Shown: positions 1-10,501, numbered from the stretch's first letter. The stretch: 36,234 bases of DNA from an uncultured Prochlorococcus sp. (GCA_902574405.1 CACGMX010000006.1:1-36234); one strand, 5' to 3'. Program-made: numbers and translations. The notes: generated by a model from the sequence alone, not told the origin.

Positions 1-249
1 AAATATGTATTAGAAATTATTTCTCATCAGATTAACGATACTATTGGCAAAGAAGAGGAAATGGAAGCATGGAGAGAAATGTCAGATTTTTTTGGAGAAC
101 AATTAGAAAGAAATATCTTAGAAATACAAACAAAATACATTGATGATAAAAACGTAATTGAAACAGAAATAGATTCTCAGAAGCAAAGAATAGAATTACT
201 TGAAAGGAATAATTTGGATCAAGAGAAAAAGGATATGTGGGATGACTAG
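1..249 (+). CDS. 3' end of a hypothetical protein (truncated by window start)
   Basis: Frame 1 is open from base 1 (KYVLEIISHQINDTIGKEEEMEAW...) through the stop at 249; charged, helical C-terminus, no recognised domain. Confidence 0.6.
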   Translation, partial: KYVLEIISHQINDTIGKEEEMEAWREMSDFFGEQLERNILEIQTKYIDDKNVIETEIDSQKQRIELLERNNLDQEKKDMWDD

Positions 250-540
250 AATTTCCCTAATGGGGTAGTAATAATTAAAAGGATGCAAACAAAAATATAT
301 TTTTAAAAAAAAATGTAAAAATCAATCAAAAAACTTTATTTTTCGATTGTGCGGAGAATTTAATTGATGTTCTAATTACTGTTCTAAAAATAACAATTTT
401 TAATTAAATAATTATTATTTTTAGTAAATAATTTAATTATTTTAAATGTTCTATATACTGTTCTTAATAAGAAATCAAATTTACTTGATTATATCTTTGG
501 CTAACCACTATTTGACAAAAAATAAGTCAAAGAAATAAAA

Positions 541-568
541 AAAAGTCACCTTAAATTAGGGTGACTTT
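541..568 (-). terminator. Rho-independent-type terminator downstream of tRNA-Asn
   Basis: Inverted repeat aaagtcacc (542-550) / ggtgacttt (560-568), followed on the minus strand by a T-rich run (complement of agaaataaaaaaaa). Confidence 0.65.
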
Positions 569-593
569 GAATAATTTCTTTAAAATTTATAAA

Positions 594-665
<72 letters not shown>

Positions 666-714
666 ATATAAGATGAATTTAACTCTTTAAAGTGCCTTAT
701 GACAAGTAAAAAAA

Positions 715-1401
715 TTATTTATATTGAAATTTTGACGGTTCTTGCCAGCTAGATAAAAAACCATTTTTCAACTCTGCTACAGAATCAGCATAAGTTAATT
801 CTTCATAACGGTGAGTAATCCATAATGCGGATAAAGGTCTTTTATGATCACTTGTAAGATTTTTAATGGTTTTTAGAACTTTTAATTGGCTTATTTGATC
901 AAGTAAGGCTGTAGGTTCATCCAAAAGTATAAAATTTCTATTACTAATAAGGGCGCAAGCAATGGTTAAGCGTTGTTTTTGCCCACCACTTAAGGTGTGT
1001 ACCGGCCTTTTTTCAAAACCAGTCAATCCAACCTGATCAAGCACATATTCAATTTTTTTTGTAATTTCAAAATTACTTATATCTTGACTAATGTTTATCA
1101 AAAGTTCGCTCCTGCAATTTGGCATCAATATTTGATGATCAGGGTTTTGAAAAACCATGCCAATATTTGCGTTAGATTCAATGAGGCCATTGTTGGGCTT
1201 GATTATTCCATTAATTAATTTTAAAAGAGTACTTTTTCCACAACCATTTTTACCTACAATCATCCAAAATCCAGATTTTTTGATTGATAAGTTACATTTA
1301 AAAATTAAATTTTCTTGTTTTCCAGGATATGAAAAAGAAACATCTTTGAATCGAATATGAGGTATTTCATTTTCAAGAGAATATCGCATTAATTCTATCA
1401 A
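715..1401 (-). CDS. ABC transporter ATP-binding protein (ECF/cobalt-type ATPase-like)
   Basis: Walker A GKNGCGKSTLL, signature LSGGQKQRL, Walker B FILLDEPTALLD. TTG start at 1401 or ATG at 1389. Confidence 0.85.
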   Translation of the reverse strand: MIELMRYSLENEIPHIRFKDVSFSYPGKQENLIFKCNLSIKKSGFWMIVGKNGCGKSTLLKLINGIIKPNNGLIESNANIGMVFQNPDHQILMPNCRSELLINISQDISNFEITKKIEYVLDQVGLTGFEKRPVHTLSGGQKQRLTIACALISNRNFILLDEPTALLDQISQLKVLKTIKNLTSDHKRPLSALWITHRYEELTYADSVAELKNGFLSSWQEPSKFQYK

Positions 1402-1670
1402 TCAATGTTGAGAGAAAATCCTGGTCTTTTCGCTCCCCCTGCCACTGAAGATTTTTCATATATCTGAACGGAAATAATTTCTTTAGCTCTAACAGCAATT
1501 AATTTATCTTGCACTTTGTCACACTTTAATTCGATCAAGTTTGAGGATTCTAAAGTTTCATCCATAGAACTTTTTATTTCATCATAAATTCGTTTAGCAT
1601 CATCAAATTCTTTCTTCTGGATTGATATTGGAAAAGGTGAATATCTCAGACATAGTTCTAGCGAATACAT
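1398..1670 (-). CDS. conserved cyanobacterial hypothetical protein
   Basis: 90-aa ORF directly upstream of, and overlapping, the ABC ATPase gene on the same strand. Confidence 0.6.
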   Translation of the reverse strand: MYSLELCLRYSPFPISIQKKEFDDAKRIYDEIKSSMDETLESSNLIELKCDKVQDKLIAVRAKEIISVQIYEKSSVAGGAKRPGFSLNID

Positions 1671-1823
1671 AATAATTATTAAAACTATCTTTTATAATAG
1701 TAAATATTTTCACGCAGAAAGTTATTTTAAATCAAATTCTTTTGAGAAAATTATATATAAGATCTTTAAATCCAATTATTATGGATATAGGAGATTTTAT
1801 TTTGCATTTTAAAAAATAATTTC

Positions 1824-2792
1824 ATGGAAATAGCAAATGATATAACTTCTCTAGTTGGAAATACCCCATTAGTAAAATTAAATCGGATCAGAAAGTATTT
1901 TGATTGTTATCCAGAGATAATAGCCAAACTAGAAAGTTTCAACCCATCAGCTTCCGTTAAGGATCGGATCGCTTATTCAATGTTATGTAAAGCTGAAGAA
2001 GAAGGATTTATAACACCAGATAAAACAACGTTGATTGAAGCAACAAGTGGGAATACTGGCATCGCATTAGCAATGGTTGCTGCAGCAAAAGGCTATAAAT
2101 TGATATTAACTATGCCAGATACGATGAGTATTGAGAGAAGAGCAATGTTGAGAGCATATGGAGCTGAATTACAGTTAACACCTGGTAAAGACGGAATGAA
2201 AGGAGCTTTAGATTTAGCTAATGAGTTGTCTTCAACCATTGCAAATAGCTATCAATTTAATCAGTTTGAAAACTTTGCTAATCCAGATATTCATGAAAGA
2301 ACGACGGCTCAAGAAATATGGTCCCAATCCAATAACAATTTAGATGGACTAGTTACAGGAGTAGGAACAGGAGGAACAATTACTGGTTGTGCACGTTTTT
2401 TGAAAAAAGTTAATCCAAATTGCAAAATTTATGCCGTAGAGCCAAAAAAAAGTGCTGTGATTTCCGGAGAAAAAGCAGGATCTCATTCGATTCAAGGTAT
2501 TGGCGCGGGTTTTGTACCAAAAGTTCTTAATACTAAATTAATTGATGAAATTATAAAAATAGATGACGATGAAGCATTTTATTATGGGCGTTTATTAGCG
2601 AGATTGGAAGGCCTTTTATCTGGCATCAGCAGCGGTGCAGCTTTAGCAGCAACTATAAAAATCGGCAAAAGAAAAGAACTAATGAATAAAAGATTGATAG
2701 TTATTCTTCCAAGTTTTGGAGAAAGATATTTATCAACAGCAATGTTTGAATCTAATACTTCAATTCAAGCCAGAAAAGATGGTTATCTTTAA
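1824..2792 (+). CDS. cysK: cysteine synthase (O-acetylserine sulfhydrylase)
   Basis: LVGNTPLVKLNRI, PLP lysine region NPSASVKDRIA, TSGNTGIALA, GTGGTITG. Confidence 0.93.
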   Translation: MEIANDITSLVGNTPLVKLNRIRKYFDCYPEIIAKLESFNPSASVKDRIAYSMLCKAEEEGFITPDKTTLIEATSGNTGIALAMVAAAKGYKLILTMPDTMSIERRAMLRAYGAELQLTPGKDGMKGALDLANELSSTIANSYQFNQFENFANPDIHERTTAQEIWSQSNNNLDGLVTGVGTGGTITGCARFLKKVNPNCKIYAVEPKKSAVISGEKAGSHSIQGIGAGFVPKVLNTKLIDEIIKIDDDEAFYYGRLLARLEGLLSGISSGAALAATIKIGKRKELMNKRLIVILPSFGERYLSTAMFESNTSIQARKDGYL

Positions 2793-2808
2793 TGCATAAT
2801 TTATAAAA

Positions 2809-3486
2809 ATGGAAAAAAATTTATATGAAGAATTAGGTCTCAAAAAAAATGCAACCAGAAGTGAAATTAAATCTTCATATCGCTCTTTAGTTAAGAAACA
2901 TCATCCAGATGCAGGCGGCAAGAAAGAACGATTTCTTGCAATACAAAATGCCTGGGAAACTCTAAATGACCCTATCAAAAAGAGACAATATGATAGCAGT
3001 TTTTCCTTTTCCAGCTCATCATTTGATTCATTAAATGAAAATTGGGAAGAGAAATTTAATTCAAAAAAACATAATTCTTCAATTAAGGACAAAGAAATTG
3101 AAACATGGATTAAAGAAATTTATAGTCCGATAAATAGATTAATTAGTCAAATCATTAAACCTTTGAATAAGGAAATAAAAGAACTATCTGCGGATCCGTA
3201 TGATGACGATCTAATGGAAAATTTTTGCAGTTATATTATTCTTTCACAAAAAAAAATAGAAAAAGTTGAAAAAATTTATAACAAAAAAATAGTTCCAAAG
3301 TCTATTTCAGCTTTAGGCCTCGATCTGTATCATTGTTATTCACAAGTTAAAGATGCGCTATCAGAATTTGATAGATATACACAAGGATACGTAGATAATT
3401 ACTTATTTGATGGCAAAGAAATGATTAAAGAAGCAAAAAGAATACAATCAAAAATGTCTATGGAGAAAAAAAATAAAAACTTTTAG
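2809..3486 (+). CDS. DnaJ-domain protein
   Basis: N-terminal J domain LYEELGLKKNATRSEIKSSYRSLVKKHHPDAGG with HPD motif. Confidence 0.88.
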   Translation: MEKNLYEELGLKKNATRSEIKSSYRSLVKKHHPDAGGKKERFLAIQNAWETLNDPIKKRQYDSSFSFSSSSFDSLNENWEEKFNSKKHNSSIKDKEIETWIKEIYSPINRLISQIIKPLNKEIKELSADPYDDDLMENFCSYIILSQKKIEKVEKIYNKKIVPKSISALGLDLYHCYSQVKDALSEFDRYTQGYVDNYLFDGKEMIKEAKRIQSKMSMEKKNKNF

Positions 3487-3497
3487 ATATAAAAATT

Positions 3498-3734
3498 TTA
3501 TTGAGTATATTCTTTAAGTTGATCTAATTTCAACCAAACATCTGGAACAGGTCTGCGCCATCGAACCTGAGCATATTCGTCTTTGACTGAAAGAATCTCT
3601 CCAGGACCTTCAAAGACATAATTAGGTAGATCATCATCACTGGCTAGCGCTTCGATACTTTTTATATAATTTTCTCTATCGACAAAAACTAAGCTTCCTT
3701 TCTTGAGAGGTTTCTTTGGAATAGAATCTGTCAT
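3498..3734 (-). CDS. ndhO: NAD(P)H-quinone oxidoreductase subunit O
   Basis: 78 aa with KKGSLVFVDRENY, EGPGEILSVKDEYAQVRWRRPVPDVWLKLDQL, typical of cyanobacterial NdhO. Confidence 0.88.
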   Translation of the reverse strand: MTDSIPKKPLKKGSLVFVDRENYIKSIEALASDDDLPNYVFEGPGEILSVKDEYAQVRWRRPVPDVWLKLDQLKEYTQ

Positions 3735-3870
3735 AATAAATTCAAGAAAATTATTTGAAATCTATTATACAAAAACTTGTTTGAAAACTATTAAAAAAAA
3801 TTTATACCAGAATAATAATTACAAACGTCTAAAAAATTTAATAGCCTTAAATGATAAACATCTATAAGAT

Positions 3871-4797
3871 ATGCGTCTTTTACTACTTGGCTGCACTGGA
3901 TTTGTTGGAAAAGAATTAGTACCAACACTACTCAATGAAAATCACGAAATATACATTGTAAGTAGAAAACCCATTAGTAAATTAAAGCTTGATTTGGATT
4001 TCAATAAGTTTAAATTTTTTCAAATAGATTTATCAAAAGAAAAAAACTGGAATAACGAAAATCTTCTAAATATTTTAAGAGAGACAGATGGAATTATTAA
4101 CTTGATGGGAGAACCCATAGCAGAAAAAAAATGGACTTCTGAACAAAAAAATGAGATTGAAAATAGTCGTATCAACACTACGAAATTTATGATGAATACC
4201 CTTAAAAATTTAAAAATAAACCCAAAAGTCATTATTAATGGATCTGCAATAGGTTATTACGGTACAAGTTTGTCAGATGAATTCACTGAAAATAGTATTG
4301 GAGGAAAAGACTTTCTAGCTAATCTTTGCAAAAAATGGGAAACAGTCGCTACTGAAAAACCATTTTTCTCAAGGTTAGTTATTTTTAGAATTGGAATTGT
4401 TCTAGAGAAAGACGGAGGAGCATTAGGAAAAATGCTCCCTATATTTAAAGTTGGATTAGGTGGACCAATTGGAGATGGTAAGCAATGGATGAGTTGGATT
4501 CATAGAACTGATTTATGTGCATTAATTATTAAAGCATTGGTTGATAAAAAATATTCGGGAGTATTTAATGCTGTTGCACCAAATCCAGTATTAATGAGAG
4601 ATTTTTCTCAGACTTTAGGCAAATGTCTAAATAGACCTAATTTACTTCCAGTGCCGGGAGCGGTTTTAAAAATATTGTTAGGAGATGGAGCGAAAGTTGT
4701 TTTAGAAGGACAAAAAGTAATTAGCAGTAAAATCAAAAATTATAATTTTAAATATCCTCTTCTTGAGAAAGCAATTTACGCCTCCACCAAGAATTAA
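3871..4797 (+). CDS. TIGR01777-type NAD-dependent epimerase (YfcH/SulA-like)
   Basis: MRLLLLGCTGFVGKELV Rossmann start, INGSAIGYYG, WMSWIHRTDL. Confidence 0.85.
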   Translation: MRLLLLGCTGFVGKELVPTLLNENHEIYIVSRKPISKLKLDLDFNKFKFFQIDLSKEKNWNNENLLNILRETDGIINLMGEPIAEKKWTSEQKNEIENSRINTTKFMMNTLKNLKINPKVIINGSAIGYYGTSLSDEFTENSIGGKDFLANLCKKWETVATEKPFFSRLVIFRIGIVLEKDGGALGKMLPIFKVGLGGPIGDGKQWMSWIHRTDLCALIIKALVDKKYSGVFNAVAPNPVLMRDFSQTLGKCLNRPNLLPVPGAVLKILLGDGAKVVLEGQKVISSKIKNYNFKYPLLEKAIYASTKN

Positions 4798-5017
4798 TAC
4801 CATTTACTAAAGCACCAATAATAAGAATTGTTATCAATGGAACTACAAGAGGATTCCAAACTATTTGAATAAAATTAATAAAAATAAATATTCCATTAAA
4901 TTGCATGATGATTGCAAAAATAAAAAATATTGCAAAAAAAATGACTGTAAATAAATTTATTAATAACAAATTATCAATAATTTGTTTTAACTTATTTTGA
5001 TTATTCTCCTTAGTCAT
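4748..5017 (-). CDS. hypothetical small membrane protein
   Basis: 89 aa with two hydrophobic segments; starts inside the end of the LpxB-like gene (8-nt overlap). Confidence 0.6.
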   Translation of the reverse strand: MTKENNQNKLKQIIDNLLLINLFTVIFFAIFFIFAIIMQFNGIFIFINFIQIVWNPLVVPLITILIIGALVNGINSWWRRKLLSQEEDI

Positions 5018-6212
5018 TTTTTATAACAATATTCATATCATCAACCATTTCAAGACAAGCTTTGTTTTCACCCAGTCTTTTTTTAGCATTTTCATTACAT
5101 GAGATCATAAATTTCTTATTTAGATTTATAAAGTATATTATTTTTATGATCAATTTAATTGTCTGATTGATTTGATCATTTTTGTCTTTATAATTACTGG
5201 CACAAAAAACATATTTTCCAAGCAAACGTCTTTGCGCTTCTGCAAATGTTTTTGTAAATTGTGGACCTTTACCTTCAATCTGAATAACCGGTTTTCCTAA
5301 TCCAATCGCTTGCTCTGCTGCTGTTCCTGCCATGCTAATACAGCATCTACTTTTCAATAATATTTTATCAAAATTATTCCAATATATATTCACTTCTAAA
5401 AATTTATATTGGAATTTCAAGAGATTATTATCTTTAATATTTTCTATTTTTAACCATCCTCTTTTTTGAAATATCTCCTTTATTTTTGATGAAGATAGAG
5501 AATTAACTATTGCGAAATTAAACTGAATTTTTTGAAAATATCTTAAATCTGACAATGCCTCTAATACCTCTAAAATCAAAACAAAATTATCTAAAATCTC
5601 AGGGAATCTACTTCCTGGAAATAATCCAATACTAAATTCATCTTTATTTAATTCTTTGTTTCTAGGAAAAAACTTATCCATAAATGGATTGCCTAAAAAA
5701 GACACTTTCTTTTTTAATTGCAATGTTAAATCATTAGCTGTAAGGGAATCTCTCGTATATATTTTTTTTGCTTTTTGTGAGAGCAAGAAAAATTTAGAAG
5801 GCCATGGTAATTTCAACTTCCCTTCATAATGGCTGGAATAAGCAACTAGATATGTAAAAAAATCTTTATTACAAACCCATGCAAAAAAAACTGGCACAAT
5901 ATCTCCAACTACAAAAAAATAATCATATTTTTTTCTTAATTTAAAAGTTAAATATAATCTTTTTAGAAGATAAAATATTTCTCCTCCTAATATCTCAGTA
6001 AGTCTTCCCTTAAAAGAATTATAACCAATTCCTCCAGTTCTAAATTCCTTAGTTTTGCCGATAATTTTAATTTTTTCTTTTTCGTAATGGCTTCCCATAC
6101 CCACAATTGGCAAAGCATGAACAGAATAACCAGTTTTTAAGAATTGTTTAGCTATTAGACTGCCAGATAGATCTTCACCATGCCCATTACTTAAAATTAA
6201 AATCTTAAACAA
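5010..6212 (-). CDS. lipid-A-disaccharide synthase-related glycosyltransferase (LpxB-like, TIGR03492-type)
   Basis: ILSNGHGEDLSGSLIAKQ, LFPGSRFPEIL, MAGTAAEQAIGLGKPVIQIEGKGPQFT. Confidence 0.8.
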   Translation of the reverse strand: MFKILILSNGHGEDLSGSLIAKQFLKTGYSVHALPIVGMGSHYEKEKIKIIGKTKEFRTGGIGYNSFKGRLTEILGGEIFYLLKRLYLTFKLRKKYDYFFVVGDIVPVFFAWVCNKDFFTYLVAYSSHYEGKLKLPWPSKFFLLSQKAKKIYTRDSLTANDLTLQLKKKVSFLGNPFMDKFFPRNKELNKDEFSIGLFPGSRFPEILDNFVLILEVLEALSDLRYFQKIQFNFAIVNSLSSSKIKEIFQKRGWLKIENIKDNNLLKFQYKFLEVNIYWNNFDKILLKSRCCISMAGTAAEQAIGLGKPVIQIEGKGPQFTKTFAEAQRRLLGKYVFCASNYKDKNDQINQTIKLIIKIIYFINLNKKFMISCNENAKKRLGENKACLEMVDDMNIVIKND

Positions 6213-6213
6213 T

Positions 6214-6642
6214 TTAAAATTCCAACCATTTTTTTACTTTGGTTAACTCAGGCCAATCTGGATATCTACTTAATCCGTCTTCAACAGATTCTTTCAACTC
6301 ACTTTTCACATCTGGCATCATCATAGACATTTTTTTTATTAACTCAATATGATCCCTAACACCTTTATTATTGGTAGCCAAAAGAGCTAAAGACAAATTC
6401 ATTCTTGCTTGTGGATCTTGCTGATTTAATCGAACAGCTTGTCTGGCGGCTGACAAAGCTTCTTCATTATTTTTCAAAAGTAATTGAAGCCATGATAAAC
6501 AGGTCCAAGCAGCAAAATGATTTGGAATTTGCTGAATAATTTTTTGAAAATCTTGAACTATTGGAATTAAATCCTGCCCTGCTTTATATCTTGATAAAGC
6601 TGCATTAAAATCCTCTTCAATGGGATTAATTTCGTTATTCAT
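6214..6642 (-). CDS. TPR-like repeat protein
   Basis: Helical repeats AWTCLSWLQLLLKNNEEALSAARQAVRLNQQDPQARMNLSLAL. Confidence 0.75.
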   Translation of the reverse strand: MNNEINPIEEDFNAALSRYKAGQDLIPIVQDFQKIIQQIPNHFAAWTCLSWLQLLLKNNEEALSAARQAVRLNQQDPQARMNLSLALLATNNKGVRDHIELIKKMSMMMPDVKSELKESVEDGLSRYPDWPELTKVKKWLEF

Positions 6643-6648
6643 TATTTA

Positions 6649-7041
6649 TTAAACTGCAAAAGAGCTTCCACAACCGCAAGTTTGAGAGGCATTGGGATTT
6701 ACAAAATTAAAGCCACCTCCAATTAATTCCTTACTAAAATCTAACTGCATTCCATAAATATATAAAAGACTTTTAGGATCACAAACAACTTGAAAGCTTT
6801 GATCAGCTTTTAATGAATAATCATACACTTTATCATCGGGATTTATTTCATCAGTTCCTATAAAATCCATCGTATAACTCATCCCACTACAACCGCCAGA
6901 TCTTACTCCTACCCTTAGTGCTTTTTTATCATTTTGGCCCTTCAACAAATTTGAAATTTGTTCTATAGCATCATTTGTAATTAAGATACCTTTGCCATCA
7001 TCAGAATTTTTAATTTCCTGTTTAACTTCTACATTTTCCAT
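6649..7041 (-). CDS. iron-sulfur cluster assembly A-type carrier (SufA/IscA/ErpA family)
   Basis: VRSGGCSGMSYTMDF and C-terminal CGCGSSF; probable start at MENVEVKQ (7041) rather than the upstream M at 7101. Confidence 0.9.
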   Translation of the reverse strand: MENVEVKQEIKNSDDGKGILITNDAIEQISNLLKGQNDKKALRVGVRSGGCSGMSYTMDFIGTDEINPDDKVYDYSLKADQSFQVVCDPKSLLYIYGMQLDFSKELIGGGFNFVNPNASQTCGCGSSFAV

Positions 7042-7140
7042 AAACAAAGGATTTCTACTATTTATAATATAAAAACTTAATTGATAGGATGCATAGAACA
7101 AACGTTATCCAAACTTGATTTGTTATAATTTTAAGAAAAA

Positions 7141-8595
7141 GTGAAAATTGCAATAGTCGGTTCAGGATTAGCTGGTCTTACAGCAGCAGTCAATTTAGTT
7201 GATGAGGGCCACGAAGTAGAAATTTACGAGAGCAGGTCATTTTGGGGAGGTAAAGTAGGAAGTTGGGAAGATAAGGATGGCAACCACATAGAAATGGGTT
7301 TACATGTATTTTTTTACAATTATGCAAATCTTTTTAAATTAATGAAAAAAGTGGGAGCTCTAGACAATTTACTCCCGAAAAATCATACTCATCTATTTAT
7401 CAATAATGGTGGTAATTTAAAATCTTTAGACTTCAGATTCCCTTTAGGTGCTCCATTTAACGGGCTTAAAGCTTTTTTTACCACCGAACAACTTACTTGG
7501 GTAGATAAGTTCAGAAATGCCTTAGCTTTAGGGACAAGTCCAATCGTTAGAGGATTGATAGACTATGAAGGCGCAATGAAAATAATTAGAGATCTAGATA
7601 GAATTAGTTTTAAAGAATGGTTTTTAAACCATGGTGGAAGTCAAAAAAGTTTAGAACGAATGTGGGATCCTATCGCATATGCATTAGGTTTTATTAATTG
7701 CAAAGATATTTCAGCAAGATGCATGCTAACTATATTCATGATGTTTGCTTCAAAAACAGAAGCCTCAAAACTTAACCTTTTAAAAGGTTCCCCACATAAG
7801 TGGTTAACGCAACCTATCGTCGACTACATCACAAACAAAGGAGCAAAAATACATCTAAACCATAAGGTAGAAGAAATCATTTATGAAAAGGAATCTTCCT
7901 CTTATTCAGTAAATCAATTAAAAATATCTTCTCCTGAAGGAATTAAGGCAGTGTTTGCAGATAAATTTCTAGCTGCATGTGATGTTCCTGGAATAAAAAA
8001 AATAATTCCAAAAGAATGGTATCAATTTAAAGAATTTGAAGGTTTAAAAAAACTTAGAGCTGTAGCTGTTGCCACAATCCAATTAAGATATGACGGTTGG
8101 GTTACTGAATTAGAAAAAGATAATACTGGAAACGAACCAACTGGACTAGATAACCTTCTTTATTCTGCTGATGCCTCTTTCAGTTGTTTTGCTGATTTAG
8201 CACTAGCAAGTCCTACGGACTATAGAAAAAAAGATATGGGATCGCTTCTCCAATGTGTTTTAACTCCTGGCGATAGATGGATAGGAAGATCCACAGAAAG
8301 AATTACAAAAGAAATTGACAAAGAGGTTCGACGTCTATTCCCATCCTCAAAAAACCTTAAATTGCTTTGGAGTAACGTGGTACAAATTCCACAATCACTC
8401 TATAGAGAAGCTCCCGGTATGGAACCTTTCAGACCCGATCAAAAAACATCTATATCTAATTTCTTCATGGCTGGTAGTTATACAAAACAAGATTATATTG
8501 ACTCTATGGAGGGAGCTACAATGAGTGGACATTTAGCTGCCGCCGCAATTTTAGAGAAGAAAGCCGAATTGGCAAAAAATCTTGCAGTAAGTTAA
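7141..8595 (+). CDS. crtQ: 9,9'-di-cis-zeta-carotene desaturase
   Basis: GTG start; [41 protein letters not shown] and C-terminal [22 protein letters not shown]. Confidence 0.92.
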   Translation: MKIAIVGSGLAGLTAAVNLVDEGHEVEIYESRSFWGGKVGSWEDKDGNHIEMGLHVFFYNYANLFKLMKKVGALDNLLPKNHTHLFINNGGNLKSLDFRFPLGAPFNGLKAFFTTEQLTWVDKFRNALALGTSPIVRGLIDYEGAMKIIRDLDRISFKEWFLNHGGSQKSLERMWDPIAYALGFINCKDISARCMLTIFMMFASKTEASKLNLLKGSPHKWLTQPIVDYITNKGAKIHLNHKVEEIIYEKESSSYSVNQLKISSPEGIKAVFADKFLAACDVPGIKKIIPKEWYQFKEFEGLKKLRAVAVATIQLRYDGWVTELEKDNTGNEPTGLDNLLYSADASFSCFADLALASPTDYRKKDMGSLLQCVLTPGDRWIGRSTERITKEIDKEVRRLFPSSKNLKLLWSNVVQIPQSLYREAPGMEPFRPDQKTSISNFFMAGSYTKQDYIDSMEGATMSGHLAAAAILEKKAELAKNLAVS

Positions 8596-8598
8596 TCA

Positions 8599-9069
8599 AT
8601 GGGTACTTGGCTAAAACATGACGTAATAACAGTTGTTAATGCGCCTGTTGAAAATGTATGGGACACATGGAGCGATTTAGACTCAATGTCACTTTGGATG
8701 AGCTGGATTGAATCTGTAAAGACAGTTGATAAAGAGACTAATACATTACCAGATTTAACAGAATGGACTTTGGCTGCAAATGGCTTTAGGTTTAAATGGA
8801 AAGCTCAAATTACAGAAAGGGTCGAAAAAAGCAAACTTAAATGGAAATCTATAGGAGGTTTACCAACTGAGGGATCAGTAGTTTTTGAAAGTAAAAATGA
8901 TCAAATCACAACGGTAAATTTAACAATAACTTATGAGCTACCTAAAATGATTGCACGGTTTATGGAAGAAAATATCTTAGGAAAAATGGTTACAAACGAA
9001 TTACAGGCCAATATTGATAGGTTCAAAGATTTAGTTGAAAAGAACTATTCAAAAAATTTTTCTAACTAA
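8599..9069 (+). CDS. SRPBCC (polyketide cyclase/dehydrase-like) family protein
   Basis: VVNAPVENVWDTWSDLDSMSLWMSWIESV; adjacent to crtQ. Confidence 0.82.
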   Translation: MGTWLKHDVITVVNAPVENVWDTWSDLDSMSLWMSWIESVKTVDKETNTLPDLTEWTLAANGFRFKWKAQITERVEKSKLKWKSIGGLPTEGSVVFESKNDQITTVNLTITYELPKMIARFMEENILGKMVTNELQANIDRFKDLVEKNYSKNFSN

Positions 9070-9871
9070 AAATATTAATTACCAAATCTAGCAATCCTTC
9101 AAAGGTATATTTTTGTGCCTGACTATCAACTCTTCCAAAAATCCTGTTACATATCTTTGTTGTCTGAGGTCCAATAGATAACAACTTAATCTCATCAAAA
9201 TATTCTAACCATTGTTTACCCAGTCTTTTTTCTAGTAAAAAAGCAGCATTTACTACGGTTTTACCGCTTGAGAAAATAATTGCATCTACTTTTCGATTAG
9301 AAATAATATCAATTGTTTCTTTCGGAATTGAGTCAGGACATCTAGTTTCATATGCAGCAACCTCAAATACACGGGCACCAGCCTTCCTAAATTGATCTGC
9401 GATTAGATCCCTACCACCTGTTTGAACTCTTGGTACAAAGACTCGAAGTCCATAACCAGACACTGGGAAATTATCTATTAAACTTTCAGCAACGAATTCT
9501 GGAGGTATGAAATCAGCCTTAATCCCAAAATCATCCAGAGTTTTTGAGGTTTTTTCTCCAACTACGGCAATTTTTGTTTTTTTAGAACATTCTTTTAATG
9601 AACTATTAAAGTATCTAAGTCTTTTATCTACAAATTTGATCCCATTACTACTAGAAAAAATAATCCAATGAAAATCATTTATTTGATTTAATGCTTCGTC
9701 AAGAGGATTCAAGTCATCCGGATCACCAATACTTATTGCAGGCAAATCAAATACATTAGCGCCCTTGCTTGTGAATATCTTTTTTATATCCAATATCCCT
9801 TCTTTTGATCGAGTAATAATTATATTTCTTTGCTCAAGGGGTAGATCAAATATTGGCATCCTTTTCTCCAA
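9062..9871 (-). CDS. hemD: uroporphyrinogen-III synthase
   Basis: IIITRSKEGILDIKKIFTSKGANVFDLPAISI, WIIFSSSNGIKF, DAIIFSSGKTVVNA, LSIGPQTTK. Confidence 0.85.
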   Translation of the reverse strand: MEKRMPIFDLPLEQRNIIITRSKEGILDIKKIFTSKGANVFDLPAISIGDPDDLNPLDEALNQINDFHWIIFSSSNGIKFVDKRLRYFNSSLKECSKKTKIAVVGEKTSKTLDDFGIKADFIPPEFVAESLIDNFPVSGYGLRVFVPRVQTGGRDLIADQFRKAGARVFEVAAYETRCPDSIPKETIDIISNRKVDAIIFSSGKTVVNAAFLLEKRLGKQWLEYFDEIKLLSIGPQTTKICNRIFGRVDSQAQKYTFEGLLDLVINIFS

Positions 9872-9881
9872 GATTATTATT

Positions 9882-10238
9882 TTAATTTTTATTTTTTAAT
9901 TCATCGAGAAGTTTCAAGACTGATAATCCTTTATCAAGAACAACATCTTCTTTAAAAATTATTTCTGGAACTCTTCTCATCTCTATTCTTTTTCCTAAAA
10001 TATGCCTTATAGAGCTTTTAGCAGTATTCAAGTTTGCTACAATTTCCTTCCTCACTTTGTCTTGAGCAGTTGAAGTTATGTAAATTTTACAGTGTTGCAA
10101 ATCACCTGATAAATCAATCTTAGAAATATTGACGAAATGATCTCTAATAAGATCATTGTCCAAATCATTTTGCAAAATAAGGGTTATTTCTTTCTTCAAA
10201 AGAGATGAAACTTTTGCAAGGCGGTAGTTATTTGGCAT
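9882..10238 (-). CDS. rbfA: ribosome-binding factor A
   Basis: RLAKVSSLLKKEITLILQND, LQHCKIYITS, IRHILGKRIEMRRVPEIIFKED. Confidence 0.92.
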   Translation of the reverse strand: MPNNYRLAKVSSLLKKEITLILQNDLDNDLIRDHFVNISKIDLSGDLQHCKIYITSTAQDKVRKEIVANLNTAKSSIRHILGKRIEMRRVPEIIFKEDVVLDKGLSVLKLLDELKNKN

Positions 10239-10459
10239 TATGGTTGTAAATTTATTGGGTTTGTCATCGCTTGTAAGACAAAATAAACAGTTATGAAAGC
10301 ACTTAAGACAGAAGATATCAAACCTACTATTGTGAGTGGATTTGATCTATTCTTGAATAAAGGTTCAAGCAAAGCAACAAGTCCCCCAACAATGATGGAT
10401 ATCAAATACTTTGGATATCTTGCAACATTAGAGAAAAATTCGCCCATCAGCTCCACCAA
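10238..10459 (-). CDS. DUF751/Ycf33-like small membrane protein
   Basis: FFSNVARYPKYLISIIVGGLVALLEPL: the 'N..RYP.....S...G' pattern of Ycf33-type proteins. Confidence 0.65.
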   Translation of the reverse strand: MVELMGEFFSNVARYPKYLISIIVGGLVALLEPLFKNRSNPLTIVGLISSVLSAFITVYFVLQAMTNPINLQP

Positions 10460-10501
10460 TAGATTACTTTTTTAGCTAGGTTTTAACAAACATTAAACAG
10501 C

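Noticed and set aside
448-458. Possible NtcA site (GT...AC) within the duplicated motif
   Set aside because: Spacing between GT and AC is 7 nt, not the required 10.
511-531. TTTGAC...GTCAAA inverted repeat
   Set aside because: Only 6-bp arms in AT-rich DNA adjacent to the tRNA terminator; not strong enough to call.
997-1360. Two + strand ORFs (73 and 67 aa)
   Set aside because: Antisense to the ABC ATPase, no plausible domain.
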